Notes: generated by a model not told the origin, from the sequence alone. A stretch of 64,000 nt of DNA from Armigeres subalbatus (GCF_024139115.2 NC_085140.1:51361907-51425906); one strand, 5' to 3'; shown: positions 1-9,406, counted from the stretch's first letter. Translations and numbers: made by a program.

Positions 1-65
1 CTCTTCAGATTGTCACTGGAATCCGGAAGTTTTCCCAGGGTATGGAAAAGCTCTTACCTTGTGCC
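1..65 (+). pseudogene. Jockey-clade LINE ORF2, RT fragment 1 (window edge)
   Basis: Frame 1 from base 1 reads ...SGSFPRVWKSSYLV, the stretch that in Jockey-type reverse transcriptases lies just before the conserved IFKSG..SDIRNYRGI motif. That motif appears only at 1583, after an insertion. The last eight bases (58-65) are one copy of the target duplication of that insertion; the other copy is 1574-1581. The open frame continues exactly across the removed insert. The 5' half of the element (ORF1, endonuclease) lies off the window. The family call rests on motif recognition. Confidence 0.8.
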
Positions 66-1573
66 CTGGGACGGGACTTGCAAAGAGGAAAAAATGTAAC
101 TTCATCTGCAACCAGCAAGCGCTGTCACGAATTGTCAGATGCAACCAGCACCTTTTTGTGTAAAAGTATTGGTATCCCTCAAAAAGTATTCCGAATGATT
201 TTGTTTTACGAGTACTTTTTCACTTTGAAAGTATTCTAGAAAAGTCGGACAGCTTAATATTTAACAGTTATGAATACGTGTTTTATTTCCGATAGGAAAA
301 TCTTTATAAAAAATAGTTTACAAATCCGTAAATCACAAACACTTTTATTGGGCTCAGAAGATTCTACCCGGGATTTAGGTGAAACACTCAAGGAAACAGT
401 TGAGAATCGATGATCAACTGTGATGAAAAGAAGTGTCAAAACAAGAAAAAAGAAGCCGTCTTTGCATAGGGTGACCATATGAAATTTTTCCAAAGGAGGA
501 CAATTCACCCAAATCGTAGCGAAAAAGGAGGACATTTGGTTAAAAAGGAGGACATTTAAAACATCGATCGATTTTTGGTTTTTAATATGATTAAAAATAT
601 TATATTTGTTAGAGTTTTGCACACTAATGTTCATTGGAAGAAGTTTTTGTAAGAACCAGCAAGTAATCTAGCAAACAAGAGATCGTATAACAATGAGCAA
701 GTGGATATATTCTTAACTGTCATTATAGTCTATATCACTTTCTAGTTATAAACTGCAAGCACCTACTTTATAATGGTAAGATTTTAGCTTAAACTAATTT
801 TGAAATCAACTGTGAGCAGAATTTTAACAAGAACAGCTCATCGCATACAATTCTGAAAATTTGTCAATAGATAACTGACTGAACATTATTTTCTATAAGG
901 ACTTGTGTTCGATGCTTAGTAGACCAGTGGAATTTTTTTCTTGAATGCCATTGAGAATCACAATTTAAGGCATGTAAATGAGAATGATATTGTTAACTGT
1001 ATCACCAAGTTCGTAAATGAAGAAAATTAAAACTATTCAGATTTAGACTAAAGAAACTTAACTGTTCAGATTAGTTCAGATTTATATTCCATTCTAGGTA
1101 TGGCACAGAGGCTACTCTTTGCCGCACATATTCAAGAAACGTACCGTGCGATGCGTCGAAGGGCAATTCGATGGATGTTTACTCGTTGAAAATCGTGCGA
1201 AGTATTTGCATTTTCCTAATCCATTTTACCAATAGGACCTATTCTTTTGTTATCTTCGACATCTGTGTTACTGTAACTCAAGCATTTAATTTCCGATATT
1301 AGCATTGATTTTATTAAAAAACTTAAGGGAAAATATTTCATATTAGAAAGCAAAACACCATAATATGTGCAACGATTAATTTGCGAATGGATCTCAGTTG
1401 CAGTATTGTTTAAAAAACTAGAATTACAGCAGAAAAAAGTTATTTTTTGAAAATATCCAAAAAGGAGGACATTTGAGCGAAAAAGGAGGACATCTGATTT
1501 TTAATGAAAAAGGAGGACATGTCCTCCTTTAGGATACCATATGGTCACCCTATCTTTGCAGGTCTCGTCTCAG
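66..1573. mobile_element. Non-autonomous DNA transposon with 8-bp TSD, interrupted by a hAT MITE
   Basis: The left end reads CTGGGACGGGACTTGCAAAG (66-85). The right end, reverse-complemented, reads CTGAGACGAGACCTGCAAAG, so 17 of the first 20 bases match. An identical 8-bp duplication, CTTGTGCC, flanks it (58-65 and 1574-1581). The hAT MITE at 467-1552 landed inside the right inverted repeat. Without it and its TSD copy, this element is about 414 bp, a MITE with no coding capacity. An 8-bp TSD fits hAT, P or Merlin; the CTG start is not the usual hAT end, so the superfamily is left open. Confidence 0.75.
467..1552. mobile_element. hAT-type MITE (1086 bp)
   Basis: The terminal inverted repeats are TAGGGTGACCATATG (467-481) and its complement at 1538-1552. 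A perfect 8-bp target duplication, TCTTTGCA, flanks it (459-466 and 1553-1560). An 8-bp TSD and a TAGGG start are typical of hAT. Next to each end sit three copies of AAAGGAGGACA (about 494, 525, 544 and 1460, 1482, 1508), all in the same orientation and likely transposase-binding subterminal repeats. The last copy abuts its complement (GTCCTCCTTT), giving a small palindrome. There is no transposase ORF. The internal 900 bp is AT-rich with nothing recognisable. Confidence 0.85.
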
Positions 1574-1867
1574 CTTGTGCCCATTTTCAAATCGGGCACA
1601 AAATCGGACATTCGTAATTACCGTGGAATAGCCATTATCTTTTGCATTCCCAAACTTTATGAATCTATTATTAATGAAAAATTATTTTCACAACTTAAAA
1701 ACAGAATTACAAATAAACAGCACGGATTTTTTAAAGATCGCTCAACCGCTACAAATTTAATAGAATTCATTGATTATACTCTTCATGCGATGGATAATGG
1801 TAACTATGTGGAAGCTCTGTACACTGACTTTAGCAAGGCGTTTGATCGCATTGACATACCATTGTTG
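1574..1867 (+). pseudogene. Jockey-clade LINE ORF2, RT fragment 2
   Basis: Continues the frame of fragment 1 after the TSD copy. It shows IFKSGTKSDIRNYRGIAI, then QHGFFKDRSTATNL and the RT motif YTDFSKAFDRID, whose Asp in DFSKAFD is the first catalytic carboxylate. The ORF breaks at 1867 where a second repeat is inserted. When that repeat (1868-2290) is removed, codons run on without a shift into fragment 3. Confidence 0.85.
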
Positions 1868-2290
1868 CCTTTCTCGTACAACTAAGTTGTACCGAAAGGC
1901 TATCATTTCACTCCGCAAACGAACTTTTTATAGAAGCCTCTGAGACCCATAGTATTATATACCAATCGACTCAGCTCGACGAGCTGAGCACATATCTGTC
2001 TGTCCGTGTGTATGTATGTGTATGTGTGTGTATGTGTGTGCACAAAAGCTATAAAAAACATTAGACAACTTTTCGTATAGTAATCCTTAACCGATTTTCT
2101 CGCAACAAGTTTCATTCGACAGAGGACAAAGCCTTGTTGATCACTATTGAATTTTATAACGATCGGTCATTGCGTTTAAAAGTTATGAAGAAAATGCTAC
2201 ATCGGACCATTTAAACCCCATATAAGGTTGGTGTCTTAACTAAATGCGAGAAAGGCACCACCAACGCTAGGTGGATTAATCTGGGTTTTA
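1868..2290 (-). mobile_element. Dispersed mosquito repeat with hairpin ends (~423 bp)
   Basis: Splits the Jockey RT exactly between codons. One end is a hairpin, CCTTTCTCGTACAAC joined to its near-complement TTGTACCGAAAGG. The other end carries CGAGAAAGG and the hairpin-like AACGCTAGGTGG followed by ATTAATCTGGG. The same terminal motif starts the tandem array at 9562 and a diverged copy at 24545. The middle (complement of about 2065-2190) resembles the 165-bp unit of that array, including a GTCGAATG.AACTTGTTGCGAG core. A TG/TA microsatellite lies at about 2000-2042. I see no target duplication. Superfamily unknown. Confidence 0.65.
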
Positions 2291-2684
2291 CTCTTCAAAT
2301 TGCAAAAAAATGGAATTGAGCCAGGACTCCTTAGATGGATTGAATCTTACCTCACAGACCGGCAACAAATAATTAAATTTAATAGAAAGAAATCCAATCC
2401 CATTCAAGTCACTTCAGGAGTTCCACAAGGCTCCCATCTTGTCCCTCTTTTATTTATATTGTATGTAAATGACATTTCCTTCATTCTCAAAAATATAAAG
2501 CTTTTAATTTATGCCGATGACATAAAGTTATTTATGGAAATAAAAAATGAAGGCGACATAATCGTATTCCAGAATGAAATACAGATGTTTTATACATGGT
2601 GCAGAAAAAGCCTATTGCAACTAAATGTAAAGAAATGCAACATCATATCATTCAGCAGAAAAATAACAACACCAAATACACAAA
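2291..2684 (+). pseudogene. Jockey-clade LINE ORF2, RT fragment 3 with YADD
   Basis: Contains GIEPGLLRWIESYLTDRQQ, the template-grip motif SGVPQGSHLVPLLFILYVND, and the catalytic motif LIYADDIKLFM near 2501-2535. RT motifs are therefore complete through motif C. The frame is interrupted at 2684 by an RTE-like LINE. The TSD AAATACACAAA (2674-2684) repeats at 5917-5927, and the Jockey frame continues in phase beyond it. Confidence 0.87.
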
Positions 2685-3187
2685 CCAAATGGCACGGCAA
2701 ATGCTGGGTAAAGCGTACCAGAAGGAATAAAATAGACCCCATCTCGCGGTCCTTAGCCTCTTACCCAGCAACTCCTATTCCTACCTCCCCGCGGTGCTGG
2801 CCAGGATACGATCAACCTTAGGAAGATCGGGTAACCAACCAGTGGGAACTATGGTCGTATGCTGACAGGGAAGGGGGTTTGCTCCTCTCCGGAGGTGCAA
2901 ATCTTATTGAGCGTCTGTTCTCCATGTCAGGATCGGCTCACAACAGCGTCTGTTCTCCATGTTAGGGGCGGCTGATCATCGTCCGAGTGCCAGCGAGGGA
3001 CTCTAAGTGAAACTGTGCACCATGGTCCACCGGAAATAAGGAGGAATGGTCCTCCGGAAATTTAGGGGTTTGGTGTCAGGCCCTGCAAGCCAGCCTTTAA
3101 AAAATCTTAAGCAACGAACAATCAACAAGAGAGTACGGACCGGAACCATCGGCGAAGACCACTGCGACGAAAAGGGACTAGCGATTG

Positions 3188-3425
3188 GAAACTCGGTTCG
3201 TGGAACTGCAAATCTCTCAACTTCATCGGGAGCACACGCATACTCGCCGATGTGCTCAAGGACCGTGGATTCGGCATCGTAGCGCTGCAGGCTGTTTGTT
3301 GGAAGGGATCAATGGTGCGAACGTTTAGAGGTAATCATACCATCTACTAGGACGCATTCTACGCGCAGCTGGAACGTGAGTACGACAGCTGCCCAAGCCA
3401 CGACGTCAAAATCATCATAGGAGAT
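3188..3425 (+). pseudogene. RTE-like LINE endonuclease, N-terminal part with deletion
   Basis: The frame reads LGSWNCKSLNFIGSTRIL, ADVLKDRGFGIVALQ and FRGNHTIY, then TAG at 3348-3350 and immediately DAFYAQLEREYDSCPSHDVK and IIIGDLNAQVGQ. WN..S and the ALQE-type motif (here ALQA, so the catalytic Glu is lost) belong to the APE endonuclease fold. The jump from HTIY to DAFYAQ removes the middle of the domain, so the enzyme would be inactive. The flanking 2685-3187 shows no clear protein homology to me. Confidence 0.7.
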
Positions 3426-4606
3426 TTGAACGCTCAGGTTGGCCAAGAGGAGGAGTTTAGACCGACTATTGGGAAGTTCAGCGCACACCGGCAGACGAAC
3501 GAAAACGGCCTACGACTAATTGATTTCGCCGCCTCCAAGAATATGGCCATTCGCAGCACCTACTTCCAACACAGCCTCCCGTATCGGTACACCTGGAGAT
3601 CACCACTGCAGACAGAATCACAAATCGACCACGTTCTGATTGATGGACGGCACTTCTCCGACATTATCGACGTCAGGACATATCGTGGCGCTAACATCGA
3701 CTCTGACCACTATCTGGTGATGGTTAAACTGCGCCCAAAACTATCCGTCATCAACAATGTTCGGTACCGACGACCGCCGCGGTACGACCTAGAGCGACTG
3801 AAGCAACCTGATGTCGCCACTGCATACGCGCAGCATCTCGAGGCAGCGTTGCCGGAAGAGGGTGAGCTCGGTGGGGCCCCTCTTGAGGACTGCTGGAATA
3901 CAGTTAAAGCAGCCATTAACGACGCAGCGGAGAGCAACGTCGGGTATATGGGTCGAAGTCGACGGAACGATTGGTTCGACGAAGAGTGCAGACAGATTCT
4001 GGAGGAGAAGGACGCAGCGCGGGCGGTCGCGCTGCAGCAAGGTACCCGGCAGAACGTGGAACGTTATAGACGGAAGCGGAGACAGCAGACCCGCCTTTTT
4101 CAGAAGAAGAAACGCCGCTTGGAAGAAGCGGAGTGCGAGGAGATGGAACAGCTGTGCCGTTCTCAAGATACACGCAAGTTCTATCAGAAGCTCAACGCAT
4201 CCCGCAAAGGCTTCGTGCCGCGAGCCGAAATGTGCCGGGATAAGGATGGGAGCATCTTGACGGACGAACGTGTGGTGATCGAAAGGTGGAAGCAGCACTA
4301 CGAGGAACATCTGAATGGCGCTGAGAGTACAGGCAGTGAAAGTCAAGGCAGCGGAGGAGATGACTACGTCAGTTCAGCGGACGATGGAAGCCAACCAGCC
4401 CCCACCTTGAGGGAAGTTAAGGATGCCATTCAACAGCTAAAGACCAATAAAGCAGCTGGTAAGGATGGTATCGGAGCTGAGCTCATCAAGATGGGCCCGG
4501 AAAAGCTGGCCACTTGCCTGCACAAACTGATAGTCAGAATCTGGGAAACCAAACAGCTACCGGAGGAGTGGAAGGAAGGGGTTATATGCCCCATCTACAA
4601 GAAAGG
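3426..4606 (+). pseudogene. RTE-like LINE ORF, endonuclease C-terminus and RT start
   Basis: About 394 codons. It starts inside the endonuclease (GDLNAQVGQEE), includes LRLIDFAASKNMAIRSTYF, then IDHVLIDGR and the catalytic SDH (NIDSDHYLVMV). A charged linker rich in RRKRRQQ follows (about residues 195-235). RT motif 0/1 follows with TNKAAGKDGIGAELIKMG and WKEGVICPIYKKGE. At about 4607 a short deletion shifts the frame, so the listed ORF reads on into nonsense. The DNA is much more GC-rich than its surroundings. Confidence 0.85.
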
Positions 4607-5467
4607 CGAGCGATCACCATCCTTAATGCCGCCTACAAAGTGATATCCCAGATCATCTTCCGTCGTCTGTCACCATTAGTGAACGAGTTCGTGGGAAGTT
4701 ATCAAGCCGGCTTCGTTGACGGCCGCTCGACAACGGACCAGATCTTTACTGTACGGCAAATCCTTCAAAAATGCCGTGAATACCAGGTCCCAACGCACCA
4801 TCTGTTCGTTGATTTCAAGGCGGCATACGACAGTATAGACCGCGTAGAGCTATGGAAAATTATGGACGAGAACAGCTTCCCTGGGAAGCTTACCAGACTG
4901 ATCAAAGCAACGGTGGATGGTGTGCAAAACTGTGTGAAGATCTCGGGCGAACACTCCAGTTCGTTCGAATCGCGCCGGGGACTAAGACAAGGTGATGGAC
5001 TTTCGTGCCTGTTGTTCAACATTGCGCTAGAAGGTGTCATGCGGAGAGCCGGGTGTAACAGCCGGGGTACGATTTTCAACAGATCCAGTCAATTTATTTG
5101 CTTCGCGGATGACATGGACATTGTCGGCCGAACATTTGCAAAGGTGGCAGCACTGTACACCCGCCTGAAACGTGAAGCAACGAAAGTTGGACTGGTGGTG
5201 AATGCGTCAAAGACAAAGTACATGCTTGTGGGCGGAACCGAGCGCGACAGGGTCCGTCTGGGAAGCAGTGTTACGATAGACGGGGATACCTTCGAGGTGG
5301 TCGAGGAATTCGTCTACCTCGGATCCTTGCTAACGGCTGATAACAACGTTAGTCGTAAAATACGAAGGCGCATCATCTGTGGAAGTCGGGCCTACTACGG
5401 GCTCCAGAAGAAACTGCGGTCGAAAAGATTCGCCCCCGCACCAAATGTGTCGTGTACAAGACGTTAA
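4607..5467 (+). pseudogene. RTE-like LINE reverse transcriptase core
   Basis: Begins at RAITILNAAYKV after the frameshift. Motifs in order: YQAGFVDGRSTTDQI, HHLFVDFKAAYDSIDR (first catalytic Asp), SRRGLRQGDGLSCLLFNIAL, and FADDMDIVGRT (catalytic DD), then the thumb LVVNASKTKYML and EFVYLGSLLT. All RT catalytic residues are present, so this part decayed late. A further frameshift occurs near 5450. Confidence 0.87.
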
Positions 5468-5893
5468 TAAGACCGGTTGTCCTCTACGGACATGAAACAT
5501 GTACAATGCTCGAGGAGGATTTGCAAGCACTCGCAATATTCGAGACGGGTGCTTAGGCGCATCTTTGGCGGCGTGCAAGAAGACGGTGTGTGGCGGCGAA
5601 GAATGAACCACGAGCTCGCCCAGCTCTACGGCGAATCCAGTATCTAGAAGGTAGCTAAAGCCGGAAGGGTACGATGGGTAGGGCATGTTGCAATAATGCC
5701 GGACAGCAACCCTGCAAAGATGGTGTTCGCTTCCGATCCGGCAGGTACGAGACGACGTGGAGCGCAGCGAGCGAGATGGGCAGACCAGGTGCAGAACGAC
5801 TTGGCGAGCGTGGGGCTTATCCGAGGATGGAGAGATGCGGCCTCGAACCGTGTATTGTGGCGTCAAATTGTTGATTCAGTGTTATCTGTTTAG
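5468..5893 (+). pseudogene. RTE-like LINE C-terminal region
   Basis: Two or three frames together cover the tail: RPVVLYGHETCTMLEEDLQAL, then after frameshifts MPDSNPAKMVFASDPAG, TRRRGAQRARWADQVQNDL, and the end IVDSVLSV with stop at 5891-5893. The RRRG.QRARW..Q...DL pattern is the usual RTE-type C-terminus. Internal stops are at about 5554 and 5645. Confidence 0.8.
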
Positions 5894-5916
5894 ATGTAGA
5901 CTAAATAAATGAAATG

Positions 5917-6460
5917 AAATACACAAATTGTACTAGGAAACAAAACTGTAGAAAGAAGTGAAAGAGTTAGGGATTTAGGAGTGATTTTAGATTCAAAACT
6001 AACTCTTGTTGATAACTATAACACAATCATTCACAAAGCTAATAATATGCTAAGCTTTATCAAGCGCTTCTGTTTCAACTTCCAGGTTCCCTACACAATC
6101 AAAACACTATATATTTCATATGTACGATCCATACTGGAGTATTGTAGCATTGTATGGTCGCCTTACTTAACCACACATGAAGAAAGAATAGAATCAGTAC
6201 AAAAACAATTTCTACTATACGCTCTTCGTAAATTAGGTTGGACGTCATTTCCTCTTCCATCTTATGAATCACGTTGCATGCTTATAAAACATACAAACAT
6301 TGAAACAGCGTCGAGAGTTTGCAACGGTTTCATTTGTTAACGATATAGTATCTCAACGTGTTGACTTAACTGAAATTTTGTCGAAGTTAAATTTTTACAT
6401 ACCTTCTCGACTACTTCGACATAGAACATTATTTTTCACTAACCACCGCCGAACAAATTA
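5917..6460 (+). pseudogene. Jockey-clade LINE ORF2, RT fragment 4 (thumb/C-terminal)
   Basis: Resumes in phase after the RTE insertion (TSD copy 5917-5927). It shows RVRDLGVILDSKLTL, VPYTIKTLYISYVRSILEYC and SIVWSPYLTTHEERIESVQK. A single-base insertion near 6280-6300 shifts the frame; the C-terminus continues as KQRREFATVSFVNDIVSQRV and LSKLNFYIPSRLLRHRTLFF. It ends at a TA (6459-6460) where a MITE is inserted. Confidence 0.85.
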
Positions 6461-7416
6461 CACACTTAATCGACAATTTTCTTCTCGGTAGAATAAATTG
6501 ACGAACACGATCGTTAAAGTTTGTTTTAACTGATATCTCGTTAACAGATATGACGTTTACACAAGTTACTGAAACTCGGCAATCAAGTTTGCCACAATAA
6601 TCGGTGATTTGAAATTTCACCGAGATTCGGCAAATTCGACCGTCAACCATTTAACCTCGTGTTTAACCTCGCTGTTGAAAAAAAAAACAAACACGCGAAA
6701 ACTAAGAAAAATGAAAAAAAAATCATTATTTTACCTTTATTTTTTATCGGTAAGTTTCAATCTGATTTCATTTTTTGCTTATATTAAATAATCTTTTTAA
6801 AAATCAATTTTACGTTGACTTCTGTACGTATAAAATTTCAGCGGATTCGCTATAGCGCATTGAAATGGAGCGGTTCAACTTTCACTCCACGTTACAGACA
6901 CAGCAATGTCGACGGAAATCGCTTTCCCTGGTGCGTGAAGTGGCCAATCTATATATCTTTGGAATCGTCTTTGGGAAAATCATATATTGGATCAGATAAA
7001 TATTTATATGGAATCGCGGAATATTAGATGGCTGCCGGCTAAAGAACGTTTTGGCAGTTTGGTGTTACCTCGAACTCCATATGTTTTTGTTAGTATTTAA
7101 TATCTATAATAATGTACAATCGAGAATAAACCCTTCTAATACATTCTAAATTCGTGTTAATTGACAATTTTTATTTCTATTTTGAATTGTCTGAAAATAA
7201 ATAAAAATAATCATTCACTGAATCTCGGCAAAGCACTTTACCGATCAATTCGGCAATGTACTACCGAACGGTACGGTAAATTTTGACAGCTGAGTGGTAT
7301 CTCACATTTTACGACCATTCGGCATTTTGAACTTTTACCGAGATTTTTACCGAAATCTCAGCTGTTGGATTCTCGGCAATTTATTTTGCCGGCCTCGGTG
7401 AATAAAATTAAGTGTG
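6461..7416. mobile_element. TA-TSD MITE with CACACTTA termini (956 bp)
   Basis: Flanked by TA (6459-6460 and 7417-7418). The termini are CACACTTAAT and, at the other end, ATTAAGTGTG. Subterminal sequence on both sides repeats TTCGGCAA / CCGAGATT / GGTAAATT words. A short relative lies at 16142-16340 with the same ends. There is no transposase ORF. TA duplication fits the Tc1/mariner or pogo group; the internal 500 bp is AT-rich filler. Confidence 0.75.
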
Positions 7417-7588
7417 TATGCCAAATTTGGACCTCTTAACCGAATGATGGCTGTTTATAATCAACACTGCGAAGCTATTGACTTAACTGTCTCAGCATAA
7501 CATTAAACAATATTTTCAAAAAACAAACATAAGAAATTCAACAATTTAAATTCATAATTACAAACAACTTTAGCAAAAAAAAAATATT
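7417..7588 (+). pseudogene. Jockey-clade LINE ORF2 C-terminus, stop and 3' UTR
   Basis: With the MITE removed, 6460 joins 7419 to give the codon TAT, and the frame reads YAKFGPLNRMMAVYNQHCEA, IDLTVSA and TAA at 7498-7500. An AT-rich 3' UTR follows and ends in a ten-base A tract at about 7576-7585, the likely poly(A) end. This gives the element's 3' boundary. Confidence 0.8.
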
Positions 7589-7592
7589 TTTG

Positions 7593-7841
7593 ACGTAGGA
7601 CTTACGTCTCTCTTTACTATACCGGGTGTCATTTCAAAATATTCAAATCGACCGCGTTACGCTGTGTTGAAAGATTTTAAACGTTAATAGCGTTCGTCTC
7701 AGTGCACGAATTTCTGCGGTAAGCCCCTCAATCGACAGATTTCAAGTATGCCTTCCATGTCCATGCTTGATAAGACCCGAAAAACTTGTTTCAATAGGCA
7801 TGAAACTGTTTTCAATGAAAAACATTGAGATCAAGGGAACC
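7593..7841. other. Upstream part of an unassigned block
   Basis: Begins with the palindromic ACGTAGGACTTACGT just after the Jockey poly(A). It holds no ORF. The related words GTCCTACGTCC (near 9459) and GGACGAAGGAC (near 8440) recur in the block, which suggests that 7593-9480 is one repeat unit. Function not recognised. Confidence 0.35.
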
Positions 7842-7878
7842 TATAAATATGGGTACCGCATAATTCTTGCATCATTCC
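7842..7878 (+). promoter_or_regulatory. TATA box plus arthropod initiator, pair 1
   Basis: TATAAAT at 7842-7848 and TCATTC at 7872-7877, 30 bp apart, matching the arthropod initiator TCAKTY at the expected distance. This is core-promoter-like, but no transcript evidence is available. A second pair lies 100 bp downstream. Confidence 0.4.
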
Positions 7879-7891
7879 ATTACCACGTTCT

Positions 7892-7977
7892 GATTGGTGC
7901 AGACACCAGCGAATGAGCAGCCGCTGGGTATGCCGAGAAGCCATAAAATAGCGCAACGCGATTTTTTCCTTTCATTC
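7892..7977 (+). promoter_or_regulatory. CCAAT-type box, TATA-like box and initiator, pair 2
   Basis: GATTGG (complement of a CCAAT box) lies at about 7892, ATAAAATA at 7943-7950 and TCATTC at 7972-7977, again 29 bp from TATA to initiator. Together with pair 1 this gives tandem core promoters pointing the same way. The first ATG downstream is at 8052. Confidence 0.4.
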
Positions 7978-8051
7978 GGACCGGGACAAGCGAAGCAACC
8001 GCATCATCGATTGAACAGCACTCACACCTTTTAGCAGGGACTGAAGTCTGA

Positions 8052-8210
8052 ATGAAGTTTTTCGGCTCGACACCATCGAAGCGACCATCATCAGCCGAAC
8101 CTAGCCAGTACATCAGCAGTCCACCCTACAGACCCAACAAAGCAGCAATGCTGAGCAGATACCGGCAGCAGCAGCAGAGTCGAGCCGAGACCGGCCGGCA
8201 TCGGTGCTGA
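8052..8210 (+). CDS. Small basic ORF (52 aa) downstream of the promoter pair
   Basis: First ATG after the putative initiators. The product starts MKFFGSTPSKRPSSAEPSQY and ends with a Gln run (RYRQQQQSRAET), rich in Arg, Ser and Pro. I recognise no family. It could be a real small protein, a first exon, or chance; only the position after promoter-like sites favours it. Confidence 0.25.
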   Translation: MKFFGSTPSKRPSSAEPSQYISSPPYRPNKAAMLSRYRQQQQSRAETGRHRC

Positions 8211-8430
8211 GCCGAGGCAGGCTGAAGAAAAGCCACATGATGCAGCATGTATGTCCAAAAAACAAACGGTTCTTCAGAGAGCCAATAATAGAGATCAATA
8301 TCAATGCTTTCAATACCCTTCGGGATAGAAATTGTACTTGGTTGCCAAATCCAATATTCTAGAGATAAAATTTTATGCGTGATTTTCATAAATAGCGTCA
8401 AAACTAACAGTGGATAATTTTTCTGATTTA

Positions 8431-8507
8431 ACCGCGAAGTGGACGAAGGACTTCGCTTGACCATGCCTTTAAAGATTCATAAGATGTCCAAATCTCTCAC
8501 ATAATCA
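8431..8507. repeat. Inverted repeat arm 1 (partner 9407-9478)
   Basis: The complement of this segment matches 9407-9478 over about 75 bp, including GGCATGGTCAAG, GTCC(T/A)CGTCCACTT and TTTGGACAT. The arms lie about 0.9 kb apart and enclose the second ORF and the stem-loop, so they may be ends of one mobile unit or two copies of a dispersed repeat. Confidence 0.6.
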
Positions 8508-8760
8508 TATTTGGAAATAACAGCTCAAACATTAATAAACTATCAATCGATTTTTCATCAAATGTTGGATTTTTTGGCATTGATAAAAAATATGTAGATA
8601 AACATTGTTTGATACTGACCGCACTCAAAGCGAACGTGACTGAATGATCGTCCCATGTTACCAATTCTAAATCTTATCACCCGAAATCCCATGTACGGTG
8701 TTTCCTTCCTTCTACTACTAACAATGTTGGCTCAGAAAAGAACACGTACTTCCCACCTGA

Positions 8761-8982
8761 ACTGCAATTCTAAGCTCGCTTACCTGGCTTATTGGCCTGT
8801 ATCTAGCGAAAAGTTCCGTTAGGAAAAAGACGCCAGCAGCGAGCAACAAGCGTAAAAAAGAAGAAGCCCTTCTCGAACGCGTTGATGATGATGACGCTTT
8901 GGCTGACAAAGAAGCGGGATACAAGACACTAGCTGATTGGCCCACCAATTGGGTAGCAGAGAAGATCCAAAATAAGGTATAA
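8761..8982 (+). CDS. Unrecognised open frame (73 codons), acidic/basic C-terminus
   Basis: Open from just after a stop at 8758 to TAA at 8980-8982 with no ATG at its start, so it would have to be an exon or a relic. A hydrophobic stretch (LTWLIGLYLA) precedes a Lys-rich segment (KKTPAASNKRKKEE), an acidic run (DDDD) and DWPTNWVAEKIQNKV. No family recognised. It lies 111 bp upstream of a histone-type stem-loop. Confidence 0.25.
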   Translation, partial: TAILSSLTWLIGLYLAKSSVRKKTPAASNKRKKEEALLERVDDDDALADKEAGYKTLADWPTNWVAEKIQNKV

Positions 8983-9093
8983 AGAAAAGTGCATTCGCTC
9001 GCAGAGCATTCAGTCTTTTTTATACCATCACTAGAAATTCGCGGTTATTTGAAAAGATTGTTTTCTTACTTTTTGCACTTAGCTGAAGCAAAC

Positions 9094-9109
9094 AGCCTTT
9101 TTCAAGGCT
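9094..9109 (+). terminator. Histone-type 3' stem-loop
   Basis: AGCCTT-TTTC-AAGGCT: a perfect 6-bp stem with a four-base TTTC loop, preceded by AAC and followed by CTAAGAG. Replication-dependent histone mRNAs end in a 6-bp stem with a four-base loop of this kind. No core-histone coding sequence is visible upstream, so this is either a relic of a histone-like unit or a coincidence. Confidence 0.35.
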
Positions 9110-9406
9110 CTAAGAGTTAAAAATAATGTTCTCCTTCAGTCGCTATCGCACGGATTAGAAGGCTCTTCACTGGAAGGGCTGAGATACAGTCTACATCCCC
9201 TGCTGAGCCAACTTGTGGTTTATTTCAGGCAGTCCTTCAGTGGGAAGGTTGCCACTGTCGAGGCTAATATTTCGTGACCGGACAGATACTTTCTAAATTT
9301 TTTTTTGATGATTCTTGTTCGAGGTAGATTTGATTTCTGTGTCGGTTTGATGAGAAGATTTTGCCGAGGAATGGTATGCAACGCCGATTATTTATCCAAA
9401 ATAGTT

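Larger units (their letters stand above)
2685..5916 (+). mobile_element. RTE-like non-LTR retrotransposon (JAM1-like), 3.2 kb
   Basis: A LINE inserted in the Jockey ORF2, bounded by an 11-bp target duplication (2674-2684 and 5917-5927). It encodes an APE-type endonuclease followed by a reverse transcriptase with no RNase H. It ends in a very short 3' UTR (5894-5916) with a degenerate (AAATG)n tail, as RTE elements do. About 500 bp precede the first endonuclease residues and are unassigned 5' sequence. The coding region is damaged by an internal endonuclease deletion and several frameshifts. Clade call (RTE, like JAM1 of Aedes) is inferred from domain order and tail. Confidence 0.8.

Noticed and set aside
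254..634. 126-codon minus-strand ORF
   Set aside because: It crosses the border between the two nested MITEs and has no motif.
3710..4346. Antisense ORFs of 75-185 codons over the RTE-like LINE
   Set aside because: Shadows in a GC-rich coding region; the sense strand carries the endonuclease and RT motifs.
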